A stretch of 64,000 nucleotides of DNA from the NCBI GenBank assembly GCA_023389575.1, contig JAEWEG010000015.1, forward strand, positions 1 through 64,000, read 5' to 3'. Position numbers and translations under genes: made by a program. Under the pieces are notes generated by a model that ran no database searches, was not told where the DNA came from, and was given only the letters and a program-made list of their open reading frames with translations. This document shows, one piece after another, positions 59,086-64,000 of this stretch (position 1 is the first letter of the stretch; the number at the start of each line of letters is the position of its first letter). The stretch comes from Chloroflexota bacterium. GTDB taxonomy: Bacteria > Chloroflexota > Chloroflexia > Thermomicrobiales > UBA6265.

Positions 59086-60513
59086 ATGTCGAACGAGACG
59101 ACCAAGACCTATTCATCCACCATTCCCGCTCCGGTCGACGAGCTTCTGGCATGGCACCGGAACCCTGGAGCGCTCAACCGCTTGATGCCACCCTGGATAA
59201 AGGTGGAGATCAAGGAAACCGACGGATCGATCGAGCCTGGAAGCAAGGTCCGGCTGCGCGTGCCGCTGGCGGGCCCGGTCGGCACCGACTGGCTGATCCG
59301 GCATGAGTCCCTGGACGATGGTTCGGGGTTTGCCGATATTCAGCAGGACGGTCCTTTTACATCCTGGAGGCATGATCATCGATTCCTGCCAGACACCGAG
59401 CGGACATCGGTGCTGGAGGATCGCCTGGCGTATGGCCTGCCGGCTGGTCCGGCGGGCGAGGCCGTGGCTGGCGGCCGGATCAGCGACATGCTTGACCGGA
59501 TGTTCGCCATGCGTCACCTGAGAACCAGGAACGACCTTTTGCGGCATCGGCACGCTGGCATCGAGCGGCCCTTGCGGATCGCCATCGCGGGTTCCACCGG
59601 GCTGGTTGGCCAACGGCTGGTGCCATTCCTGCAAGGGGGAGGGCACGAGGTCTTTTCGCTCGTTCGCCGTGAGGCACGGGCCGCGAATGAGATTTCCTGG
59701 GATCCCGCCAAGGGCAGGATCGAGGCTCCCAAGCTCGAAGGCATGGATGCCGTCGTCAACCTGGCGGGTGTATCGATCGCGGGCGGGCTGTGGACGGAGA
59801 AGCGGCGGGCGGCGATCCGGAACAGCCGGGTACAGGGCACGCACCTGCTGGCGACGACGATGGCGGGGCTTTCCCAACCACCACGGGTATTCGTTGCGAC
59901 CTCGGCGGTGGGGGCATATGGCAGCCGGGGCGATGAAACGCTGACCGAGGAATCCGCCCTTGGCACCGGGTTCCTGGCCGATGTCTGTCGCGAGTGGGAG
60001 GCCGCCGCCGATCCCGCCCGGGATGCTGGCATACGGGTTGTTCATCCGAGGTTCGGCGTGGTGTTCGCTGGCGAGGGCGGCATGCTTCCGCTCCTCTCCC
60101 TGCTGTTCAAGACCGGCCTGGGCGGCCCACTTGGCGATGGGCGGCAGTACATGAGCTGGATCGCGGCCGACGACCTGGTCGGCATCCTGCTGGAATCGAT
60201 CGCCAACGACTCCCTCGAAGGTCCGGTCAACGCGGTGTCGTCCCAACTGACCACGAACGCCGAGTTCACCCGGGCGATGGGCAAGGTCCTTAAGCGGCCG
60301 ACATTCCTGCGTGCGCCGGCCTCCGTCATGCGGCTGGTGGCGGGCGACCTGGCCAACGACCTGATCCTGACCAGCCAGCGGGTGGTTCCCGAACGCCTGG
60401 ACCAGGCCGGTTTTCGATTCGCGTTTCCCACGCTGGAGTCGACCTTGCGCTTCGAGCTTGGCAAGGGTGACTTCGACTACAGCGGCAGCAACCTGCCGGA
60501 TGCATCCAGGTGA
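59086..60513 (+). CDS. SRPBCC (cyclase-like) domain fused to TIGR01777-type SDR
   Basis: 475 residues from ATG 59086 (GGAGGG upstream). Residues 1-155 look like a SRPBCC/polyketide-cyclase fold (PVDELLAWHRNPGALNRLMPPW, then GPFTSWRHDHRF). From residue 163 an extended SDR begins with IAIAGSTGLVGQRLVPFL. VVNLAGVSIAGGLWTEKRRAAI and GPLGDGRQYMSWI complete the TIGR01777/YfcH-like pattern. The fused form is known in bacteria and sometimes sits near isoprenoid genes, but its substrate is unknown. It is 29 bases from the fni coding sequence, so it probably belongs to the carotenoid operon. Confidence 0.8.
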   Translation: MSNETTKTYSSTIPAPVDELLAWHRNPGALNRLMPPWIKVEIKETDGSIEPGSKVRLRVPLAGPVGTDWLIRHESLDDGSGFADIQQDGPFTSWRHDHRFLPDTERTSVLEDRLAYGLPAGPAGEAVAGGRISDMLDRMFAMRHLRTRNDLLRHRHAGIERPLRIAIAGSTGLVGQRLVPFLQGGGHEVFSLVRREARAANEISWDPAKGRIEAPKLEGMDAVVNLAGVSIAGGLWTEKRRAAIRNSRVQGTHLLATTMAGLSQPPRVFVATSAVGAYGSRGDETLTEESALGTGFLADVCREWEAAADPARDAGIRVVHPRFGVVFAGEGGMLPLLSLLFKTGLGGPLGDGRQYMSWIAADDLVGILLESIANDSLEGPVNAVSSQLTTNAEFTRAMGKVLKRPTFLRAPASVMRLVAGDLANDLILTSQRVVPERLDQAGFRFAFPTLESTLRFELGKGDFDYSGSNLPDASR

Positions 60514-60545
60514 CGGCGTCAGCACCGATACCGGAGAGGGCCACC

Positions 60546-61673
60546 ATGAACCCCAGCACGAAGGAACCTGACGTCACCGCCCGGCGGAAGGACGACCATA
60601 TCGATATCAACCTGAACCGGCAGGTGCAGGCTCGGGAGGTGACGACGGGCTTCGAGCACATCCGTTTCGTGCATTCCGCGCTGCCAGAACTGGACCTGGC
60701 GCAGGTGGACGTGACGTCGACGTTCCTCGGTCACCGGCTTGGCGCGCCCATCCTGATTTCCGGCATGACGGGCGGTGTCGAGCGCGGCTGGGAGATCACG
60801 CGGACCCTGGCGAGGGTGGCGGAGGACCTGAGGCTGGCGATCGGGGTTGGATCGCAGCGGGCCGCGCTGGAGGATCCGGAGCGGGCGCGGTTCTACCAGG
60901 TCCGCGACGTGGCACCGAATGTGCTGCTGTTATCCAATCTTGGGGCGGTGCAGCTGAACTACGGCTACGGGGTTGACGAGTGTCGCCGGGCGATGGAGAT
61001 GATCGGCGCGGACGCTCTGGTCCTGCATCTCAATCCCCTCCAGGAGGCATTGCAGCCGGAAGGCAACCGCGACTTCTCCAATCTTCTGCGGAAGATCGAG
61101 GCGGTTTGCCGGTGGCTCGACCGCCCGGTGGTGGTGAAGGAAATCGGCTGCGGCATTTCGACCGATGTGGCGAGCCAGCTGGCCGACGCCGGTGTGGCCG
61201 CGATCGATGTCGGCGGCACGGGCGGCACGTCGTGGAGCGCGGTGGAGTACTTCAGGGCCGATGTCGACCTGAGCCAGCGGCTGAGCCAGACGTTCGTGGA
61301 CTGGGGTATTCCGACCCTCGTCAGCCTGGAAATGACCCAGACCGGCGCGCCGGGTGTGCCAGTGGTGGCGAGCGGTGGGATGAGAACGGGCCTCGACGCC
61401 GCCAAGGCGATCGCCCTCGGGGCGTCGATGGCGGGGTTCGCCGCGCCAATGCTGTCGGCGGCGGTGGCGGGGGAAGAGCGAGCGCACGCGGTGGCGACGG
61501 CGCTGATCGAGGAGCTGCGGTTGGCGATGTTCCTCGGCGGGGCGGGAACAATCGAGCACCTGGGGAGAGTTCCGTTGATGACGGCGGACTGGACGCCGAA
61601 GTATCGAGTAACGAATGGGCCTGGCTATTTCGCTGGAAAGGCGATCACGCATGACATCAAGCAGACCCTTTGA
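60546..61673 (+). CDS. fni: Isopentenyl-diphosphate delta-isomerase, type 2 (FMN-dependent)
   Basis: 375 residues from ATG 60546 (GGAGAGGG upstream; a GTG at 60510 overlaps the previous stop). The family N-terminus RRKDDHIDINL is present, followed by LGAPILISGMTGG, GVGSQRAAL, LHLNPLQEALQPEGNRDF, the Lys in VVVKEIGCGIS and the flavin loop GGTGGTSWSAVEYFR. It interconverts IPP and DMAPP using reduced FMN, supplying prenyl precursors for carotenoids. The length is slightly above the usual 340-350. The frame overlaps crtB by 23 bases. Confidence 0.92.
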   Translation: MNPSTKEPDVTARRKDDHIDINLNRQVQAREVTTGFEHIRFVHSALPELDLAQVDVTSTFLGHRLGAPILISGMTGGVERGWEITRTLARVAEDLRLAIGVGSQRAALEDPERARFYQVRDVAPNVLLLSNLGAVQLNYGYGVDECRRAMEMIGADALVLHLNPLQEALQPEGNRDFSNLLRKIEAVCRWLDRPVVVKEIGCGISTDVASQLADAGVAAIDVGGTGGTSWSAVEYFRADVDLSQRLSQTFVDWGIPTLVSLEMTQTGAPGVPVVASGGMRTGLDAAKAIALGASMAGFAAPMLSAAVAGEERAHAVATALIEELRLAMFLGGAGTIEHLGRVPLMTADWTPKYRVTNGPGYFAGKAITHDIKQTL

Positions 61674-62634
61674 ACGGCAAGCGGTCGCGGCTGACTGGGA
61701 GGCGTGCCGGAGCGTGGCCCAGGAGCACGGAAAGTCCTTCTACCTGGCCAGCCAGGTACTGGGCTCGCGGCGCAAGCGAGCGATTCTTTCGGCCTACGCG
61801 TTTTGCAGGATCGCCGACGACATCGTGGACCAGTCGGCGGAACTGGGCAAGGCGGAGGCGCATGCCGCGCTGGAGGACTGGAAGCTCCAGCTTGTCTCGC
61901 CGACCCACCCGGTCGCCGTTGCGTTCGCCGAAACGCGCGCGACCTTTGGCGTGCCGATCGAGCCGGTGCTCGATCTCCTGGACGGCCTGGAAATGGATCT
62001 GTCGCCCCGCTCCTACGAGACCTGGCACGATCTTGAGCGGTACTGCTACCTGGTGGCCGGCACCGTGGGGCTGATCGTGGCCCCCATCCTCGGCTGCCGG
62101 GATCGCCATGCCCTCGAACATGCCGCCGAACTCGGGATCGCGATGCAACTGACGAACATCCTCCGTGACGTGGCGGAGGACGCGGAGATGGGCCGGCTCT
62201 ACCTGCCGGTGGACGAACTCGCCTCCTACGGCATCACGCCCGAGGACGTGCTGGCTGGTTCCCCGGGGCCTCGCTTCGCCGACTTCATGCAGTTTCAGAT
62301 CGTGCGGGCGAGGGCGATTTACGCCAGCGCCGCCCGCGGCATCCCGGCGCTCGCCCCGAGCGGGCGGGCCGCCACGCTGGCCGCCAGCAAGCTGTACTCC
62401 GGGATCCTCGACGAGATCGAGACGCTGAACCACGACGTGTTCGCGCGGCGTGCCTATGTGCCCTCTGGCCGGAAGGCCCGCATCATGACGACCGTCGCCG
62501 GGGCGTGGATGGGGATGTTCGTGCCCATGCGATCCAGGCCGCAGCCGCGCCAGACGGATGGGCGGATTGGGGCGCTTCGCGCCCGGGTCGGGCTGCAGGC
62601 GTCTGGAATGATCGATGGGGGCGGCGGTTCGTGA
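61651..62634 (+). CDS. crtB: Phytoene synthase (squalene/phytoene synthase family)
   Basis: 327 residues from ATG 61651, with GGAAAGG eight bases upstream inside fni. Both Asp-rich motifs are seen: DDIVD (56-60) and the second in LTNILRDVAEDAEMGRLYLP (about 168-187). SFYLASQVLGSRRKRAILSAYAFCRIAD lies near the N-terminus. It joins two geranylgeranyl diphosphates head to head to give phytoene, via prephytoene diphosphate. With crtI downstream, phytoene and not squalene or dehydrosqualene is favoured. A GGPP synthase gene is not in the window. Confidence 0.92.
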   Translation: MTSSRPFERQAVAADWEACRSVAQEHGKSFYLASQVLGSRRKRAILSAYAFCRIADDIVDQSAELGKAEAHAALEDWKLQLVSPTHPVAVAFAETRATFGVPIEPVLDLLDGLEMDLSPRSYETWHDLERYCYLVAGTVGLIVAPILGCRDRHALEHAAELGIAMQLTNILRDVAEDAEMGRLYLPVDELASYGITPEDVLAGSPGPRFADFMQFQIVRARAIYASAARGIPALAPSGRAATLAASKLYSGILDEIETLNHDVFARRAYVPSGRKARIMTTVAGAWMGMFVPMRSRPQPRQTDGRIGALRARVGLQASGMIDGGGGS

Positions 62635-62688
62635 GCTTCGAGGTTCGAAACACCCGCCAGGCCCGCGCCGGGCGGAAAGGCACCGTTC

Positions 62689-64000
62689 GTGAGTAAGCGC
62701 GTGGTTGTTATAGGAAGTGGCTTTGGAGGCCTGGCGGCGGCGATTCGCCTGGCCGCCGATGGTCACGACGTCACCATCGTGGAAAAGCGCGACCAGCCCG
62801 GTGGACGTGCGTATGTGTATCGCCAGAATGGCTTTACCTTCGACGGCGGTCCAACCGTGGTGACCGCGCCGTGGATGATCACCGACCTGTTCGAGCTGGC
62901 GGGCAGGAATACCGCCGATTACGTGACCATGGTGCCGGTGGACCCGTTCTACCGGATCTTTTTTCACGACGGGGCGCACTTCGATTACAGCGGCGACCCC
63001 GCGACGATGGAAGCTGGGATTCGGGCGTTCAGCCAGTACCCGGAAGACGTGGACGGGTATAAGGCGTTCGTTCGCAAGTCGAAGGACATCTTCGCCAAGG
63101 GCTTCACCGAACTCGCGCACCAACCATTCCTGCGGGTTTCGGACATGGTGAAGATCGTGCCCGACCTGTTGCGCCTGGAGAGCTACCGGTCGGTGTACGG
63201 GCTGGTGTCGAAGCACGTGAAGGACGACCGCCTGCGACAGGTGCTCTCCTTCCATCCATTACTGGTGGGTGGCAATCCGTTCCAGACCACCAGCATTTAC
63301 ACCCTGATCCATCATCTGGAACGGGAATGGGGTGTCTGGTTCGCGATGGGCGGCACCGGCGCGATCGTCAACGGACTGACGCGGCTGTTCGAGGAGCTTG
63401 GTGGAACCATCCTGCTCGACTCGGAGGTGGCCCAGATCACGGTGGCGAACGGGCGGGCCAACGGCGTGCTGCTGAAGAACGGGACGGAGCTTTCCGCCGA
63501 TATCGTGGTGTGCAACGGTGATGTGGCGGCCGCCTACCAGAACTTGTTGCCAGCATCGTCTCGCCGGAAGTACACCGACCGGCGGCTGGCGAAGATGAAG
63601 TACTCGATGTCCCTGGTGGTGATCTATTTCGGGACCGACAGGACATACCGTGACAGCGGGACCGCGCTCCAGCATCACAACATCATCCTGGGCCCGAGGT
63701 ACAAGGAGCTGCTGGAGGACATCTTCAATCGCAAGGTGCTGGCCGAGGACTTCTCGTTGTACCTGCACATGCCGACACTGACCGATCCTTCCCTCGCGCC
63801 GCCGGGAGGCGAGAGCTTCTACGTGCTGGCCCCAGTGCCGCACCTGGGTGGCGGGATCGATTGGGAGCGGGAGGCCAAACCCTACCGTGACCGGATCATA
63901 TCCTTCCTGGAGGAGCGCTACCTGCCGGACCTTGGAAAGCACATCGTGGCCGAGCACATGATCGACCCGCGTCATTTCCGGGACACGCTCAATAGTTACG
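62689..64000 (+). CDS. crtI: Phytoene desaturase (CrtI type), 3' end outside the window
   Basis: The reading frame starts at GTG 62689 (GGAAAGG eight bases upstream) and stays open for 437 codons to the window edge, against a usual 490-510. The FAD-binding N-terminus VVVIGSGFGGLAAAIRLA and EKRDQPGGRAYVY are present. DGGPTVVTAPWMI, PLLVGGNPFQTTSIY and GGTGAIVNGLTRLFEELGG match bacterial CrtI. It desaturates phytoene towards neurosporene or lycopene. It lies 54 bases after crtB. The end and any following crt genes cannot be seen. Confidence 0.92.
   Translation, partial: MSKRVVVIGSGFGGLAAAIRLAADGHDVTIVEKRDQPGGRAYVYRQNGFTFDGGPTVVTAPWMITDLFELAGRNTADYVTMVPVDPFYRIFFHDGAHFDYSGDPATMEAGIRAFSQYPEDVDGYKAFVRKSKDIFAKGFTELAHQPFLRVSDMVKIVPDLLRLESYRSVYGLVSKHVKDDRLRQVLSFHPLLVGGNPFQTTSIYTLIHHLEREWGVWFAMGGTGAIVNGLTRLFEELGGTILLDSEVAQITVANGRANGVLLKNGTELSADIVVCNGDVAAAYQNLLPASSRRKYTDRRLAKMKYSMSLVVIYFGTDRTYRDSGTALQHHNIILGPRYKELLEDIFNRKVLAEDFSLYLHMPTLTDPSLAPPGGESFYVLAPVPHLGGGIDWEREAKPYRDRIISFLEERYLPDLGKHIVAEHMIDPRHFRDTLNSY

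Noticed and set aside
61657..63255. 532-codon minus-strand frame across crtB and crtI
   Set aside because: Both carotenoid genes on the other strand are unmistakable, and the antisense product has no motif.

Overview
The window is 64 kb of GC-rich bacterial chromosome with densely packed genes on both strands. There is no rRNA, tRNA, CRISPR array, integrase or transposase. Several traits suggest the Chloroflexota, probably a Thermomicrobia-like lineage: many Tat-type leaders ending in Ala/Thr/Pro-rich stretches, large STAND-type ATPase regulators, dispersed repeats starting CGTAGGGG, and a type 2 isopentenyl diphosphate isomerase beside carotenoid genes. This placement is an inference from gene style and was not tested by phylogeny.

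Layout. 0-2 kb: an APC permease and a GNAT acetyltransferase. 2-11.6 kb (minus): three exported proteins, namely a giant PPC/VWA protein, a transglutaminase-like protein without the catalytic Cys, and an acidic two-domain protein. 11.7-18.7 kb: two LuxR-type STAND regulators around a purine nucleoside phosphorylase, then an AraC regulator. 19-24.7 kb: an MMPL transporter, a structured non-coding stretch, and an operon of a PAP2-type lipid enzyme with a response regulator and histidine kinase. 24.8-31.2 kb: three PPOX-fold flavoprotein paralogues, two beta-lactamase-fold hydrolases and an amidohydrolase. 31.6-42.7 kb: two galactose mutarotases, aspartate ammonia-lyase, two Tat-exported cupredoxin-like paralogues sharing a promoter/leader module, a SARP-type regulator and a zinc-ribbon protein. 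42.8-52.5 kb: a UvrD-like helicase, a molybdopterin-binding protein, a second two-component operon and a third LuxR regulator. 52.8-56.7 kb: a secreted seven-repeat propeller, a duplicated Yx(FWY)xxD protein, an SDR epimerase and a tyrosine phosphatase. 56.7-64 kb: a CarH-like B12-binding MerR regulator diverging from a carotenoid operon (DUF4397 protein, SRPBCC-SDR fusion, fni, crtB, crtI). crtI runs off the right edge.

How the genes work together. The best-supported system is the last one. The CarH-type gene faces a consensus -35 box with a perfect dyad over the -10, upstream of genes that make IPP/DMAPP, phytoene and desaturated carotenes. This fits light- or B12-dependent carotenogenesis. 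The most novel signal is a cis-regulatory module, an ECF-sigma-like promoter followed at once by a hairpin. It precedes both cupredoxin-like genes, and a third copy lies upstream of a gene-free, hairpin-rich stretch at about 21.25-21.36 kb. Four very large signal-transduction ATPases and two two-component systems make the window rich in regulators.

Limits. Functions come from motifs read by eye. Start codons were chosen from Shine-Dalgarno spacing and are sometimes ambiguous. Promoters and RNA structures are untested.
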